In this document: positions 15,076 through 25,018 of the stretch, one piece after another
Layout: every line of letters starts with the position of its first letter
How positions within the stretch are numbered: position 1 is the stretch's first letter
Assembly (NCBI GenBank): GCA_026713705.1
Contig: JAPONY010000093.1
Coordinates: 1 to 33,316 of the forward strand
Source of the DNA: Gammaproteobacteria bacterium
GTDB lineage: Bacteria > Pseudomonadota > Gammaproteobacteria > Poriferisulfidales > Poriferisulfidaceae
Reading direction: 5' to 3'
Length of the DNA: 33,316 bases
The notes under the pieces: generated by a model
The model's input: only the letters and a program-made list of their open reading frames with translations
What the model was told of the DNA's origin: nothing
The model's database searches: none
Position numbers and translations under genes: made by a program

Positions 15076-17883
15076 ATGGAACAAATCCGGATCCGCGGAG
15101 CACGGACGCACAATCTCGACAACATCGACCTAGACATCCCGCGCGACCGGTTGACCGTGGTGACTGGCCTGTCCGGATCCGGTAAGTCTTCGCTCGCCTT
15201 CGACACCATCTTCGCGGAGGGACAGCGTCGTTACGTCGAATCCCTGTCGGCGTACGCCCGGCAGTTTCTCGCACGAATGGAAAAGCCCGATGTAGACAGC
15301 ATCGAAGGGCTATCCCCCGCCATCTCGATCGAACAGAAAAGTGCCTCGCACAATCCCCGCTCCACCGTCGGCACTATCACCGAGATCCACGACTACCTGC
15401 GCCTGATGTACGCCCGCGTCGGGACCCCCCGATGCCCTCGCCACAGCCATGACCTGCAAGCCCAGACCATCACCGAGATGACGGATCACGTGCAGGCCCT
15501 GCCCGAGGGCCGGCGGATCATGATCCTCGCGCCGGTGGTGCGCGACCGTAAGGGAGAGCACCAGGAACTCCTACAAGGGCTGATGGCGCAAGGTTTCCTG
15601 CGCGCGCGCATTGACGGCGAGGCTCGCGAGCTTGACGAGCCGATCCGCCTGGACCTCCGCCGGAAGCACACGATCGAGGTGATCATCGACCGACTCAAGG
15701 TTCGCGACGGAATCCGCACCCGCATCGCCGAATCCTTCGAGACCGCACTACGGCTCGGGCAAGGAGTGGCACGCGTGGTCAACATGGATGGCGATCCCAT
15801 CGACGAGACCTTCTCCAGCCAGTACGCCTGCCCGGAATGCGGATACAGCCTGAACGAACTGGAACCCCGGCTGTTCTCCTTCAACAGTCCGGTCGGCGCC
15901 TGTAGTGAGTGCGACGGCCTGGGCGTGCAGACGTTCTTCGACGAGGGCAAGGTGATCCATTCCGACCGATCCTTGCGCCACGGCGCAATCCGTGGCTGGG
16001 ACGAGCGGAACGTCGCCTATTTCCGGATGATCAAGACCTTGGCGAAACACTACGAATTTTCCGTCGATTTGCCTTTCCAGCGGCTACCGCGCCGAGCGCG
16101 CGACATCATCCTGTACGGCTCCAACGGCGAATCCCTTTCCTTCGGATACACCGACACCCATGGTCGCCGAATGCGTTCCCGGCATCCGTTCGAAGGCGTG
16201 ATCCCGAACATGGCACGCCGTTTCCGAGATACGGAATCTTCTGCCGTGCGCGACGAGTTGTCACGCTACCGCAGCCAGCGCGCCTGTCCGGCCTGCGAAG
16301 GCGAGCGCCTGTGCGAAGCCGCCCGAAACGTCTTCATCGACGGAGCCCCCCTGCCCCAATTGCTGCGCTGGCCTATTTCCGAGGTTTCCGGATTTTTCGA
16401 AAAGCTCAACCTTTCCGGGTACCGGGCACAGATCGCTGCGAAAATCATTGCCGAGATCGGCCAGAGACTCCGGTTCCTGATGGATGTCGGCCTTGAATAC
16501 CTGAGTCTGGAACGCCGGGCCGAAACCCTGTCCGGTGGCGAGGCGCAACGCATCCGCCTGGCCAGTCAGATTGGCGCTGGGCTGGTCGGCGTGACCTATA
16601 TCCTGGACGAGCCGTCCATCGGCCTACACCAGCGGGACAACGCCAGGCTCTTGAAGACACTTGCCCACCTGCGCGATCTCGGGAACACGGTGATCATCGT
16701 CGAGCACGACGAAAGTGCTATGCGGAGTGCCGACCATCTAGTCGACCTGGGACCCGGCGCAGGAATCCACGGCGGCCGCATAGTTGCCCAAGGCTCACCG
16801 GAAGAGGTGGTCCAGGATAAGGACTCCCTGACTGCCCAATACCTCTCGGGCCAGCAAAAGATCGAAATACCTCTGCAACGGGTGCGGGCGCAGAAGGACC
16901 GGCAATTGGTGATTCGCAAAGCTTCCGGAAACAACCTTCGCGACCTGGACGTGTCCATCCCGGTCGGGCTTCTCACCTGCGTCACCGGAGTTTCCGGATC
17001 CGGAAAGTCCACGCTGGTGAACGACACCCTGTACGGTCAGCTGATCCGACCGAAAGACTGGATTCCCGGCCCCTGCGAGAGTTTGGAAGGTCTGGATCAG
17101 ATCGACAAAGTCATCCGAATCGACCAGAGCCCGATCGGCCGCACGCCTCGTTCGAACCCGGCCACCTATACCGGCCTGTTCGGCCCGGTGCGGGAGTTGT
17201 TTGCAGGTACCGAGGAAGCCCGCTCCCGGGGCTACCAGCCCGGACGATTCAGCTTCAACGTCCGCGGCGGCCGCTGCGAGGCCTGCCAAGGTGACGGTGT
17301 CATCAAGGTCGAGATGCACTTCCTGCCCGACGTCTACGTTCCCTGCGACGTCTGCGCAGGCCTGCGCTACAACCGGGAGACCCTGGATATCCGCTACAAG
17401 CACAAGAACATTGCGGAAGTCCTTGACATGACGGTCGAGACGGCCCGCGAATTTTTCGAGAACATCCCTCCGGTACGCCGCAAACTCGACACCCTGGCCC
17501 AAGTCGGCCTGTCCTATCTGCACTTAGGGCAAAGCGCCACCACCCTGTCGGGGGGAGAAGCCCAGCGTATCAAGCTGTCCCGCGAACTGTCCAAACGCGG
17601 AACCGGGCAAACTCTCTACATCCTGGACGAGCCGACCACCGGGCTGCACTTCCACGACATCAAGCTCCTGCTGCACGTCCTGCACCAGTTGCGGGACCGC
17701 GGCAACACCGTGATCGTGATCGAGCACAACCTGGACGTCATCAAGACGGCCGACTGGATTATCGATCTCGGCCCGGAAGGCGGCCAAGCGGGAGGCCGGA
17801 TTGTCGCTGAAGGCTCACCGGAGAAAGTCGCGCGCAACAAGCGATCCTATACCGGGCAGTTCTTGGCCCCGGCATTAAAGTAA
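15076..17883 (+). CDS. uvrA: Excinuclease ABC subunit A (UvrA)
   Basis: UvrA is the damage-sensing ABC ATPase of nucleotide excision repair; as a dimer it loads UvrB at lesions. The 935-residue product is full length. Walker A motifs are GLSGSGKSS at 31-39 and GVSGSGKST near 638-646. ABC signatures [12 protein letters not shown] and [12 protein letters not shown] occur near residues 485 and 824. Zinc modules are at Cys252/255/276/279 and Cys734/737/757/760. A good Shine-Dalgarno AAGGA precedes the ATG. The gene is flanked by an Abi-like gene upstream and a toxin-antitoxin pair downstream, both AT-richer. Confidence 0.98.
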   Translation: MEQIRIRGARTHNLDNIDLDIPRDRLTVVTGLSGSGKSSLAFDTIFAEGQRRYVESLSAYARQFLARMEKPDVDSIEGLSPAISIEQKSASHNPRSTVGTITEIHDYLRLMYARVGTPRCPRHSHDLQAQTITEMTDHVQALPEGRRIMILAPVVRDRKGEHQELLQGLMAQGFLRARIDGEARELDEPIRLDLRRKHTIEVIIDRLKVRDGIRTRIAESFETALRLGQGVARVVNMDGDPIDETFSSQYACPECGYSLNELEPRLFSFNSPVGACSECDGLGVQTFFDEGKVIHSDRSLRHGAIRGWDERNVAYFRMIKTLAKHYEFSVDLPFQRLPRRARDIILYGSNGESLSFGYTDTHGRRMRSRHPFEGVIPNMARRFRDTESSAVRDELSRYRSQRACPACEGERLCEAARNVFIDGAPLPQLLRWPISEVSGFFEKLNLSGYRAQIAAKIIAEIGQRLRFLMDVGLEYLSLERRAETLSGGEAQRIRLASQIGAGLVGVTYILDEPSIGLHQRDNARLLKTLAHLRDLGNTVIIVEHDESAMRSADHLVDLGPGAGIHGGRIVAQGSPEEVVQDKDSLTAQYLSGQQKIEIPLQRVRAQKDRQLVIRKASGNNLRDLDVSIPVGLLTCVTGVSGSGKSTLVNDTLYGQLIRPKDWIPGPCESLEGLDQIDKVIRIDQSPIGRTPRSNPATYTGLFGPVRELFAGTEEARSRGYQPGRFSFNVRGGRCEACQGDGVIKVEMHFLPDVYVPCDVCAGLRYNRETLDIRYKHKNIAEVLDMTVETAREFFENIPPVRRKLDTLAQVGLSYLHLGQSATTLSGGEAQRIKLSRELSKRGTGQTLYILDEPTTGLHFHDIKLLLHVLHQLRDRGNTVIVIEHNLDVIKTADWIIDLGPEGGQAGGRIVAEGSPEKVARNKRSYTGQFLAPALK

Positions 17884-17951
17884 GAATTAAATACAGCTCT
17901 GGCTAGGGTAGACTGTTTGACAATTAGTAACATATAAGTCACCATAAGAAA

Positions 17952-18281
17952 ATGGTCGAAATCAGGGAGTTCGTTGACTCCAAAGGTCACAGCCCATACG
18001 CCAAATGGTTCAATCGTCTCAACGCTCATGCCTCTGCCAGAGTAGCAGTTTCCATAATCCGCATGGAGAAGGGGAATCTCTCCAATGCAAAGAGTGTCGG
18101 AGCTGGCGTTCTTGAGTATCGAATCAACTACGGCCCAGGCTATCGAGTCTATTTCGGCAAAGATGGCGACTCTTTGATTATTCTTTTGGGAGCTGGGACG
18201 AAAGTGCGGCAACAACAAGATATTGAGACCGCCAAGAACCGATGGCAAGATTACAAGCGACGTAAGTTGCGGAAGGAGTAA
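17952..18281 (+). CDS. RelE/ParE-superfamily toxin of an HI1419-like addiction module
   Basis: The 109-residue product matches the short RelE/ParE-like 'addiction module killer' family. It opens MVEIREFVDSKGHSPYAKWFNRL and has the conserved core VGAGVLEYRINYGPGYRVYFGKDG, then LIILLGAGTK and a basic, Lys/Arg-rich tail, QDIETAKNRWQDYKRR. Related toxins are thought to cleave mRNA on the ribosome; activity here is inferred. It starts 68 bases after uvrA, without a clear Shine-Dalgarno. The antitoxin gene follows after five bases. Composition is AT-richer than uvrA. Confidence 0.9.
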   Translation: MVEIREFVDSKGHSPYAKWFNRLNAHASARVAVSIIRMEKGNLSNAKSVGAGVLEYRINYGPGYRVYFGKDGDSLIILLGAGTKVRQQQDIETAKNRWQDYKRRKLRKE

Positions 18282-18286
18282 AACTT

Positions 18287-18604
18287 ATGGCTTTGACACG
18301 AGATTTTAAAGAAACGATCCTCGCTCGTATTGAGCGCGATCCTGATTTTCGCGAAGCTCTTCTTGAAGAAGGGGTACAGTGCCTGCTTTCCGGTGATGTG
18401 GAAACCGGCAAATCGGTACTGCGCGATTACATCAACGCAACCGTTGGATTCCAAGAACTTGGAAGGCTGACTGATAAGTCACCAAAGAGCTTGATCAGGA
18501 TGCTCGGCCCGACCGGCAACCCTCAAGCCCGCAATTTATTTCAAATAATCAATTGCCTCCAAAAACATGAAGGCTTGCAGTTGAAAGTTCAGGCAGTACG
18601 TTAG
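18287..18604 (+). CDS. Antitoxin of the HI1420-like family (XRE-type DNA-binding)
   Basis: The 105-residue product matches the antidote family that partners the short RelE/ParE-like toxins. It contains FKETILARIERDPDFREALLEE and a helix-turn-helix region, TVGFQELGRLTDKSPKSLIRML followed by GNPQARNLFQIINCL, which is typical of these antitoxins. A strong AAGGAG Shine-Dalgarno lies within the end of the toxin gene, eight bases before the ATG. The protein probably neutralises the toxin and represses the operon. It ends 55 bases from the convergent rplQ stop. Confidence 0.9.
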   Translation: MALTRDFKETILARIERDPDFREALLEEGVQCLLSGDVETGKSVLRDYINATVGFQELGRLTDKSPKSLIRMLGPTGNPQARNLFQIINCLQKHEGLQLKVQAVR

Positions 18605-18617
18605 CCTACAACTCGGA

Positions 18618-18651
18618 ATTTTAGCGGCTTGGCCTGACGCGCCTAAAAACA
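18618..18651. terminator. Weak hairpin between the TA pair and rplQ
   Basis: The convergent gap holds TTTTAGCG and, about 15 bases on, CGCCTAAAA, which pair over eight bases with one bulge. Neither strand has a proper U-tract after the stem, so a bidirectional terminator is only suggested by the position at the end of the alpha operon and of the toxin-antitoxin transcript. Confidence 0.25.
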
Positions 18652-18659
18652 GGTTTCGC

Positions 18660-19088
18660 TTATTCCGTAGCTTTGGCAGCTTCTTCGACAGTTTCGGGAA
18701 CAGGCGCTTCTGCTTCCGATTCTAGACTCGTCTCCCGGTCCACCAACTCGACATACGCCATCGGGGCCTTGTCCCCAGGGCGGTAGCCATTCTTGAGAAC
18801 CCGCATATAGCCCCCGGGACGGTCCTTGTATTTCGGACCCAGTTCCGTGAAGAGCTTGCCGACGATCTGACGGTCGCGCAACTTGTCGAACGCACGGCGA
18901 CGATGGGCCACCGTATCTTCCCCAGCCAGCGTAATCAGCGGCTCGACGACACGGCGCAACTCCTTGGCTTTCGGCAGAGTGGTATGAATTCCCTCGTGCT
19001 GCAGCAGCGACACCGCCATGTTGCGGAACATGGCACGGCGATGTGCCGAAGTACGGTTCAGGCGGCGGCCGGCCTTGCGGTGGCGCAT
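18660..19088 (-). CDS. rplQ: 50S ribosomal protein L17
   Basis: L17 is a large-subunit protein near the exit tunnel rim. The product opens [25 protein letters not shown] and contains [20 protein letters not shown], as in E. coli. At 142 residues it is longer than the E. coli 127 because of an acidic Glu/Ala/Pro-rich tail after the family core (YVELVDRE). It is the last gene of the alpha operon, 10 bases after rpoA, and converges with the second toxin-antitoxin pair. Confidence 0.97.
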   Translation of the reverse strand: MRHRKAGRRLNRTSAHRRAMFRNMAVSLLQHEGIHTTLPKAKELRRVVEPLITLAGEDTVAHRRRAFDKLRDRQIVGKLFTELGPKYKDRPGGYMRVLKNGYRPGDKAPMAYVELVDRETSLESEAEAPVPETVEEAAKATE

Positions 19089-19098
19089 GACAAATCCC

Positions 19099-20094
19099 TC
19101 AGAACAGCGGCGTACGTCCGCGCACCAGGTCGGCGGGCGGCCAGTTTTCGATCGCCATGCTCAGCGTCAACTCGCGTGCGGCCAAGGCCTGCTTGATTTC
19201 CGCGACGGTCTTCACTCCGATGTTCGGCGTTTGCTTCATCAACTCCTCTTCGCCCTTTTGCACGAGATCCCCCACGAAGAAGATGTTTTCCTGCTTGAGG
19301 CTGTTGATTGAACGCACGCCCAGCTCCAACTCGTCGATCGGCAGTTTGAAGACCGGGTCGACCTCGGTGGTATGGGTCGGCACCGGGCGCATGACTTCGC
19401 CTTCCAGGCCAACCAGCACCGACAGTTGCTCGCTGAGGATCACCGCAGCCAGGCGGATGATTTCTTCCGGCTCAACGGTGCCGTTCGTCTCCAGGTCCAG
19501 CACCAGCTTGTCCAGATCGGTGCGCTGCTCCACACGGGTGTTCTCCACCTGGTAGGCCACCCGGCGGATCGGGCTGAAGCTGGCGTCCAACAGCAAGGTG
19601 CCGATGGAATGTTCCTGTTCGTCGCGCTGGCGAGCCGGCACCGGGACGTACCCGCGGCCCCGTTCGATCTTCAGCCGCATATCCAAGGAGCCCGTATCGG
19701 TCAGGTGTGCGATCACATGATCCGGGTTTGAAATCTCAATGTCGTGGCCAAGCTCAATGTCGCTCGCACACACGACCCCTGGACCGCTTTTCTTCAGATG
19801 CAACTCCGCCTTCACGCGTTCGTGCATGCGGATGGCGACGCCCTTGAGGTTGAGCAGGATGTCCACGACATCCTCCTGCACCCCGTCGAGCGTGTCGTAT
19901 TCATGCTTCACGCCCTCAATCTCGACCTCGGTGATGGCCGAGCCCGGAATGGACGACAGCAAGACCCGGCGCAGTGCATTCCCCAGCGTATGCCCGAATC
20001 CTCGCTCCATCGGCTCCAACACCACGCGCGCTTCGCGGCCGGCCGTGTACTTGGCCTCCACTACGCGGGGCACCATCAATTCGCTGCTCAGCAT
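19099..20094 (-). CDS. rpoA: RNA polymerase alpha subunit
   Basis: RpoA nucleates polymerase assembly through its N-terminal domain and contacts UP elements and activators through its C-terminal domain. The 331-residue product has [39 protein letters not shown], and a C-terminal domain with [20 protein letters not shown], which contains the DNA-contacting arginine, and ends near [15 protein letters not shown] Shine-Dalgarno precedes the ATG. It lies between rpsD and rplQ as in the standard alpha operon. Confidence 0.98.
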   Translation of the reverse strand: MLSSELMVPRVVEAKYTAGREARVVLEPMERGFGHTLGNALRRVLLSSIPGSAITEVEIEGVKHEYDTLDGVQEDVVDILLNLKGVAIRMHERVKAELHLKKSGPGVVCASDIELGHDIEISNPDHVIAHLTDTGSLDMRLKIERGRGYVPVPARQRDEQEHSIGTLLLDASFSPIRRVAYQVENTRVEQRTDLDKLVLDLETNGTVEPEEIIRLAAVILSEQLSVLVGLEGEVMRPVPTHTTEVDPVFKLPIDELELGVRSINSLKQENIFFVGDLVQKGEEELMKQTPNIGVKTVAEIKQALAARELTLSMAIENWPPADLVRGRTPLF

Positions 20095-20114
20095 TCTTTC
20101 AGTCCTCTTCAGGG

Positions 20115-20744
20115 TTATTTCGAATAGAACTCAACGACTAAAGATTCGTTGATTTCCCTGTAAATCTCTTCGCGCGCAGGGGGCTGTTTGAAGGTCCCTT
20201 CAAATTTGTCGAAGTCGACGTCCACCCAGTCCGGCAGACCTTGCTGCTTGGCGATACCGATCGCGTCCTTGATCCGTACCTGCTCGCGCATCTTCTCGCG
20301 AACCGCGATCACGTCGCCGGCCATGACCGAATACGATGCGATGTTGACCACCTTCCCGTTCACCTCAATGCCTTTGTGCGAGACGATCTGGCGGCATTCC
20401 GCGCGGGTCGTGCCAAATCCCATTCGGTACACCACGTTGTCCAACCGGCACTCCAGCAGACGCAGCAGGTTGTCGCCGGTCGAGCCTTTGGCCTGCGAGG
20501 CTTTTTGGTAGTAGTTGCGGAACTGCCGCTCGAGTACGCCGTAGAGGCGGCGCATCTTCTGCTTCTCGCGCAGCTGCAGGCCGTAGTCGGAGATACGCCC
20601 GCGGCGGCCTCCGCGCCCACCCTTGCTGCCTGGCGGCACGTCGAGCTTGCACTTCTTGTCCAGATCGCGCGCTGGCGACTTGAGCTCCAGATTGGTGCCC
20701 TCGCGCCGCATCAGTTTGCATCGGGGTCCGAGATAGCGTGCCAT
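20115..20744 (-). CDS. rpsD: 30S ribosomal protein S4
   Basis: S4 is a primary 16S rRNA binder and, in E. coli, the translational repressor of the alpha operon. The 209-residue product starts [19 protein letters not shown] and has the S4 RNA-binding domain from [14 protein letters not shown] through [13 protein letters not shown], ending VVEFYSK. Only two of the four N-terminal cysteines of zinc-type S4 are present, so it is the zinc-free type. It lies nine bases after rpsK. Confidence 0.98.
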   Translation of the reverse strand: MARYLGPRCKLMRREGTNLELKSPARDLDKKCKLDVPPGSKGGRGGRRGRISDYGLQLREKQKMRRLYGVLERQFRNYYQKASQAKGSTGDNLLRLLECRLDNVVYRMGFGTTRAECRQIVSHKGIEVNGKVVNIASYSVMAGDVIAVREKMREQVRIKDAIGIAKQQGLPDWVDVDFDKFEGTFKQPPAREEIYREINESLVVEFYSK

Positions 20745-20753
20745 GGCCCTGCC

Positions 20754-21161
20754 TCAGACGCGGCGCCGCTTCGGGGGGCGGCAACCGTTGTGCGGAATCG
20801 GGGTGATGTCCCGGATGTTCGTGATGCGGAATCCGCTGGCGTTCAACGCCCGCATGGCCGATTCGCGGCCCGGTCCCGGCCCGCGCACCCGGACTTCCAG
20901 ATTGCGGATGCCGAATTCCTGGGCTTCCTTGCCGACTCGTGAGGCCGCGACCTGGGCGGCAAACGGCGTGCTCTTGCGGGACCCCTTGAAGCCGGAGCCC
21001 CCGGAGGTCGCCCAGCACAGGGTGTTGCCCTGCAGGTCGGTGATGGTCACGATCGTATTGTTGAACGAAGCGCGGATGTGCGCGATCCCGTCGGTCAGGG
21101 TCCGGCGGATCTTCTTACGCGCTCGAGTAGCGGTTTTTGGTTTGGACTTGGGAGCAGCCAT
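20754..21161 (-). CDS. rpsK: 30S ribosomal protein S11
   Basis: S11 lies in the 30S platform near the mRNA exit. The 135-residue product has [16 protein letters not shown], the glycine-rich AGPG-like segment [14 protein letters not shown] and the C-terminal [18 protein letters not shown], all typical. The N-terminus is a few residues longer than E. coli S11 and is Lys/Arg-rich. It begins three bases after the rpsM stop. Confidence 0.98.
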   Translation of the reverse strand: MAAPKSKPKTATRARKKIRRTLTDGIAHIRASFNNTIVTITDLQGNTLCWATSGGSGFKGSRKSTPFAAQVAASRVGKEAQEFGIRNLEVRVRGPGPGRESAMRALNASGFRITNIRDITPIPHNGCRPPKRRRV

Positions 21162-21164
21162 GGG

Positions 21165-21521
21165 TTACCTTCGGATTGGGCGACGCGGCCCTTTGCGGGT
21201 GCGCGCATTGGTTCGGGTTCGTTGACCGCGCAGCGGCAGGCCGCGCCGGTGGCGCACCCCCCGATAGCAGCCGAGGTCCATCAGGCGCTTGATGCTCATG
21301 GCACCCTCGCGGCGCAGGTCACCTTCGATGGTGTACTTGCCGACCGCCTCGCGCAACGTGCCCAGTTCCGCCTCGCTGAGGCTGCCGAGCTTTTCTGCCG
21401 GGTTCACCGAACAGGCCGCACAGATCTCTACTGCCCGGCTGCGTCCAACGCCAAAAATATACTGCAGCGCGATCACCGTATGCTTGTGATCGGGGAGATT
21501 AACGCCTGCAATTCGTGCCAT
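21165..21521 (-). CDS. rpsM: 30S ribosomal protein S13
   Basis: S13 sits in the 30S head and contacts the P-site tRNA and L5. The 118-residue product opens [26 protein letters not shown] and ends with the basic [21 protein letters not shown] tail. It is the first gene of the alpha operon, 37 bases after rpmJ. The leader lacks a recognisable Shine-Dalgarno and contains a small hairpin. Confidence 0.98.
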   Translation of the reverse strand: MARIAGVNLPDHKHTVIALQYIFGVGRSRAVEICAACSVNPAEKLGSLSEAELGTLREAVGKYTIEGDLRREGAMSIKRLMDLGCYRGVRHRRGLPLRGQRTRTNARTRKGPRRPIRR

Positions 21522-21535
21522 GGTTGTTTTTGTGC

Positions 21536-21554
21536 GTAAAAGGATCTATTTTAC
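21536..21554 (-). promoter_or_regulatory. Hairpin in the rpsM leader
   Basis: In the 37-base gap between rpmJ and rpsM the minus strand reads GTAAAA, seven bases, TTTTAC, a perfect six-base-pair stem about 14 bases before the rpsM ATG. In E. coli this region holds the S4 translational operator. Whether this smaller element acts similarly is unknown. Confidence 0.3.
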
Positions 21555-21558
21555 CGCA

Positions 21559-21672
21559 TTAGCCCTGCCGCTGCTTGTGGCGGGGAATCTTGCAAATCAC
21601 CCGGACGACGCCATTGCGCCGTACGATCTTGCAATGACGGCAAATTCGTTTGACAGAAGCCTGAACTTTCAT
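21559..21672 (-). CDS. rpmJ: 50S ribosomal protein L36 (zinc ribbon type)
   Basis: This 37-residue gene is too short for the ORF track. Translating the minus strand from the ATG at 21672 gives [20 protein letters not shown] followed by [17 protein letters not shown] and a TAA stop. The zinc ligands Cys11, Cys14, Cys27 and His32 are intact, so it is the zinc-binding paralogue. A GAGGAG Shine-Dalgarno precedes the start. It lies between secY and rpsM, its standard place at the end of the spc operon. Confidence 0.97.
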   Translation of the reverse strand: MKVQASVKRICRHCKIVRRNGVVRVICKIPRHKQRQG

Positions 21673-21684
21673 GGGATCCTCCTC

Positions 21685-22995
21685 TTATCGCAGGAGACTG
21701 CGGGAGCGCATGCCCCGCGCCTCGGCTTTCTTCAACAGTCCTTCGTACTGATGCGACATCAGGTGCGTCTGCAACTGGGCAATGAAATCCATCACCACTA
21801 TCACGATGATCAGCAGCGAAGTCCCACCGAAATAAAACGGGACGCTCAGGCCCAGAATCAGAAATTCGGGCAATAAGCATACAAACACGATGTACATCGC
21901 GCCGACCGCGGTCAGGCGAGTCATCACGGTATCGATGTAGCGGGCCGTCTGCACGCCCGGGCGGATGCCCGGGATGAACGCGCCGGAGCGTTTCAGGTTG
22001 TCGGCGGTATCCTTGGAATCGTACACCAGCGCGGTATAGAAGAAACAGAAGAACGCGATGGCGAGTGCGTAGAACAGCACGTACAGCGGCTGCCCCGGCG
22101 CCAAGGTGGACGAAATGTCGCGCAGCCAGCCCATGCCTTCGGTCGAGCCCGCCCACTGTCCGAACGTGGCCGGGAACAGGATGATGCTGGAAGCAAAAAT
22201 CGGGGGGATGACGCCGGCCATGTTGAGCTTGAACGGCAGGTGCGTCGACTGCATGGCGACATTCCGGCCCTGCTGCTGCCGAGCGTAGTTGACCGTGATG
22301 CGACGCTGCCCGCGTTCGATGAACACGACGAATGCGGTGATGGCGAGCACTAGGGCGAACAGGAATACCACCAGCGCGGACGACAGCTCGCCGGTGCTGG
22401 CCAGCTCCAGAGTGCCGCCGACTGCGGTCGGCAATCCGGCGACGATGCTGGTGAAGATGATCAGCGAGATTCCATTGCCGATGCCGCGTTCCGTAATCTG
22501 CTCACCGAGCCACATCAGGAACATGGTGCCAGTCACCAGGGTGATGATGGCGGTGATCACGAAGCCGTAGCCGGTGTAAAGCGCAATGCCTTGGCTTTGC
22601 AGCGCCACTGACACGCCGCCAGCCTGGAACGTCGCCAGGGCCAGGGTGCCGTAGCGCGTGTACTGGGTAATCTGGCGCCGCCCCTGCTCTCCTTCCTTGC
22701 GCAGTTCCTTGAGGCTGGGGATTACGGCCGTCATCAACTGCATGATGATCGCGGACGAGATGTACGGCATGATGCCGAGCGCCAGGATGCTGAGGCGCTC
22801 CAGCGCGCCGCCCGAGAACATGTTGAACAGGTCGATGATGGTTCCGCTTTGCTGTTCGAAGAAGCGGGCCAATGCGTTGGGGTCCACTCCGGGCACCGGG
22901 ATGTAGGTGCCGATGCGGTACACGATCAGCGCGCCCGCCACGAACAGGAGGCGCTGGCGCAACTCGGCGAACGGCGAGGCCTTGGGCGGTGCCAT
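21685..22995 (-). CDS. secY: Preprotein translocase subunit SecY
   Basis: SecY is the pore-forming subunit of the SecYEG translocon in the inner membrane. The 436-residue product has the expected ten membrane segments. Recognisable parts are [16 protein letters not shown] at the end of TM1, the plug region, [15 protein letters not shown], and the cytosolic loop [17 protein letters not shown]. The length is normal. It starts three bases after the rplO stop. Confidence 0.98.
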   Translation of the reverse strand: MAPPKASPFAELRQRLLFVAGALIVYRIGTYIPVPGVDPNALARFFEQQSGTIIDLFNMFSGGALERLSILALGIMPYISSAIIMQLMTAVIPSLKELRKEGEQGRRQITQYTRYGTLALATFQAGGVSVALQSQGIALYTGYGFVITAIITLVTGTMFLMWLGEQITERGIGNGISLIIFTSIVAGLPTAVGGTLELASTGELSSALVVFLFALVLAITAFVVFIERGQRRITVNYARQQQGRNVAMQSTHLPFKLNMAGVIPPIFASSIILFPATFGQWAGSTEGMGWLRDISSTLAPGQPLYVLFYALAIAFFCFFYTALVYDSKDTADNLKRSGAFIPGIRPGVQTARYIDTVMTRLTAVGAMYIVFVCLLPEFLILGLSVPFYFGGTSLLIIVIVVMDFIAQLQTHLMSHQYEGLLKKAEARGMRSRSLLR

Positions 22996-22998
22996 CGT

Positions 22999-23430
22999 TT
23001 ACTCCTTGATCTCTCCGCCGGCGGCCTCGATGGCCGCGCGTGCGCCACGGGTCACGGCGACCCCCTGCACGGTATAGGCCCGGGTCAACTCGCCGCGCAA
23101 CATGATCTTCGCACGCGTCGCATGGTTTGGTACCAGCTTGGCGGCACGCAGAGAATCCAAGGTGACGGTCAGATCTTCCAGGCTCTCCAGGCGACCGGAA
23201 CCGACCTCGGCACACGGCGAACGATGCGAGCGGAAACCGGATTTCGGCAACCGGCGCTGCAGGGGCATCTGCCCCCCTTCGAAGCCGACCTTGTGGTAGC
23301 CCCCGGAGCGCGACTTCTGGCCCTTGTGGCCCCGGCCCGCAGTCTTGCCGGTCCCGCTGCCGATACCACGCCCTACCCGCTTGCGCGAGCGACGGCTGCC
23401 GGGCGGCGGTGTCAGAGTGTTGAGGCGCAT
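22999..23430 (-). CDS. rplO: 50S ribosomal protein L15
   Basis: L15 is a late-assembling large-subunit protein with a long, Gly/Arg-rich N-terminal extension that threads into 23S rRNA. The 143-residue product opens [22 protein letters not shown] with the [21 protein letters not shown] segment and ends in the [11 protein letters not shown] core. The start overlaps the rpmD stop by one base (TGATG). Confidence 0.98.
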   Translation of the reverse strand: MRLNTLTPPPGSRRSRKRVGRGIGSGTGKTAGRGHKGQKSRSGGYHKVGFEGGQMPLQRRLPKSGFRSHRSPCAEVGSGRLESLEDLTVTLDSLRAAKLVPNHATRAKIMLRGELTRAYTVQGVAVTRGARAAIEAAGGEIKE

Positions 23431-23612
23431 CAGTTTTCCTCCACTTTAAGCAGGTAGTCCACCTTGTTCACCATGCCGCGGTTCTGCGGCGTGTCCTGCA
23501 CCTCGACGGTATGGTGCAAACGGCGCAGACCCAGGCCGCGTACGCAGGCCCGGTGCTTCGGCAAGCGCCCGATCAGGCTCTTCACCAAGGTGACTTTCAG
23601 GCTTTTCGCCAT
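23430..23612 (-). CDS. rpmD: 50S ribosomal protein L30
   Basis: The 60-residue product, [20 protein letters not shown] followed by [18 protein letters not shown] and [16 protein letters not shown], is bacterial L30. The track ORF extends back to 23741 into rpsE, which is an artefact. The chosen ATG at 23612 lies 16 bases inside the rpsE coding end and has an AAGGAG Shine-Dalgarno eight bases upstream, within rpsE codons. This overlap is larger than at other junctions in the cluster. Confidence 0.95.
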   Translation of the reverse strand: MAKSLKVTLVKSLIGRLPKHRACVRGLGLRRLHHTVEVQDTPQNRGMVNKVDYLLKVEEN

Positions 23613-24127
23613 TGCATGCGCTCCTTCATTTCGGAGGCGGGCTTGCCGAGCTTCTCGGCCACCTGCTCCGGCGACTGAATGGACTGCAACCCCTTGAGGG
23701 TGGCGTAGACGGTGTTGATCGGATTGCGCGAACCAATGCATTTGGCGAGCACGTTGTGCACGCCCAGCACCTCGAACACGGCACGCATGGGTCCGCCGGC
23801 AATGATTCCGGTTCCCTCGGAGGCGGGTTGCATATAGACCCGCGCCGCTCCATGTATGCCCGTGATCGGATAGTACAGGGTGCCATCGCGAAGCGGCACC
23901 GTGATCATGGACCGCCGCGCCTTCTCCATGCTCTTCTGGATAGCCAGCGGCACCTCGCGCGCCTTGCCGTAGCCGACCCCGACGCGGCCGTTGCGGTCGC
24001 CGACCACGGTCAGTGCGGTAAAGCCGAATTGCCGGCCGCCCTTGACGACCTTGGCCACGCGGTTGACCGCGACCATCTTCTCGACCAGTTCTTCACTGCC
24101 TTGCAGGACTTCAAGATTCGTCGCCAT
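23597..24127 (-). CDS. rpsE: 30S ribosomal protein S5
   Basis: S5 is at the mRNA entry site and contributes to decoding fidelity. The 176-residue product has [33 protein letters not shown] and the [20 protein letters not shown] segment. It is somewhat longer than E. coli S5 (167) at both ends. The 3' end overlaps rpmD by 16 bases. Confidence 0.98.
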   Translation of the reverse strand: MATNLEVLQGSEELVEKMVAVNRVAKVVKGGRQFGFTALTVVGDRNGRVGVGYGKAREVPLAIQKSMEKARRSMITVPLRDGTLYYPITGIHGAARVYMQPASEGTGIIAGGPMRAVFEVLGVHNVLAKCIGSRNPINTVYATLKGLQSIQSPEQVAEKLGKPASEMKERMQWRKA

Positions 24128-24137
24128 TTTCGTCTCC

Positions 24138-24494
24138 TTAGAACTTGAGTCCCGCTTCCCGCGCGGCTTCCGCCAGCGCGCGCACGCGACCGTGATACCG
24201 GAACCGCCCGCGGTCGAACCAGACCTCTTCGACTTTCGCTTCGAGTGCCCGTTCCGCCAATACGCGCCCGACCTGTTCGGCCGCCGTGCAATTGCCGGTT
24301 GTCTTGATTTCCTTGCGCAGGTCCGGAGTCAGGGTCGAGGCCTGGGCGAGCACCTGGGCGCCATCCGGGCTGAGCACCTGAGCATACACGTGCTGCTGCG
24401 TGCGGTGCACGGTCAGCCGACACCGATCGGAGTCCTGCAGTCGGGTGCGGACCCGGCGGATGCGCCGGCGGCGGGTCGGATCAGTCTGGCTCAT
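24138..24494 (-). CDS. rplR: 50S ribosomal protein L18
   Basis: L18 binds 5S rRNA in the central protuberance. The 118-residue product has [32 protein letters not shown], and the C-terminal [24 protein letters not shown], all characteristic. Its start overlaps the rplF stop as ATGA. Confidence 0.98.
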   Translation of the reverse strand: MSQTDPTRRRRIRRVRTRLQDSDRCRLTVHRTQQHVYAQVLSPDGAQVLAQASTLTPDLRKEIKTTGNCTAAEQVGRVLAERALEAKVEEVWFDRGRFRYHGRVRALAEAAREAGLKF

Positions 24495-25015
24495 TTCTTC
24501 TTCGCCTCCTTGCGTAGCACCCGCTCGTCGCTGTAGCGCACGCCCTTGCCCTTGTACGGCTCCGGTGGCCGGTACGAGCGGATCTCCGCCGCCACCTGGC
24601 CAACTTGCTGTTTATCAATCCCGGACACCACCACCTCGGTCTGGCTGGGGGTCTCCAGGGTCACGCCCTCAGGCGCGGTATAGTCGATCGGGTGCGAAAA
24701 GCCGAGGTTCAGGTTCAGGGCCTTGCCGCGCATCTGCGCCCGGTAGCCGACACCAATCAGTTCCAGCTTCTTCGAGTAGCCGTCCTGAACTCCCTTGATA
24801 TTGTTCACAAGTAGGGAATTCATCGTTCCCGCCAACGCAGACGCCTGCGGCGGCGCATTGAAGTACACCACGCGATCCTCTTCGCGCACACTGACCGACT
24901 CCGCCAGTTGCAGCGACAATTCACCCTTGGGCCCCTTGACCGTCATCTGTCGGCCGTCGAGGGAAAACTCGACCTTGTCCGGCAGCGGGATGGGGCGGCT
25001 TGCGATTCGCGACAT
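24491..25015 (-). CDS. rplF: 50S ribosomal protein L6
   Basis: L6 lies near the factor-binding site of the 50S subunit. The 174-residue product has two duplicated alpha/beta domains: MSRIASRPIPLPDKVEF with the VKGPKGELS motif, and the C-terminal half with the QVGQVAAEIRSYRPPEPYKG signature. The length is close to E. coli L6. It starts three bases after rpsH. Confidence 0.98.
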   Translation of the reverse strand: MSRIASRPIPLPDKVEFSLDGRQMTVKGPKGELSLQLAESVSVREEDRVVYFNAPPQASALAGTMNSLLVNNIKGVQDGYSKKLELIGVGYRAQMRGKALNLNLGFSHPIDYTAPEGVTLETPSQTEVVVSGIDKQQVGQVAAEIRSYRPPEPYKGKGVRYSDERVLRKEAKKK

Positions 25016-25018
25016 CGT

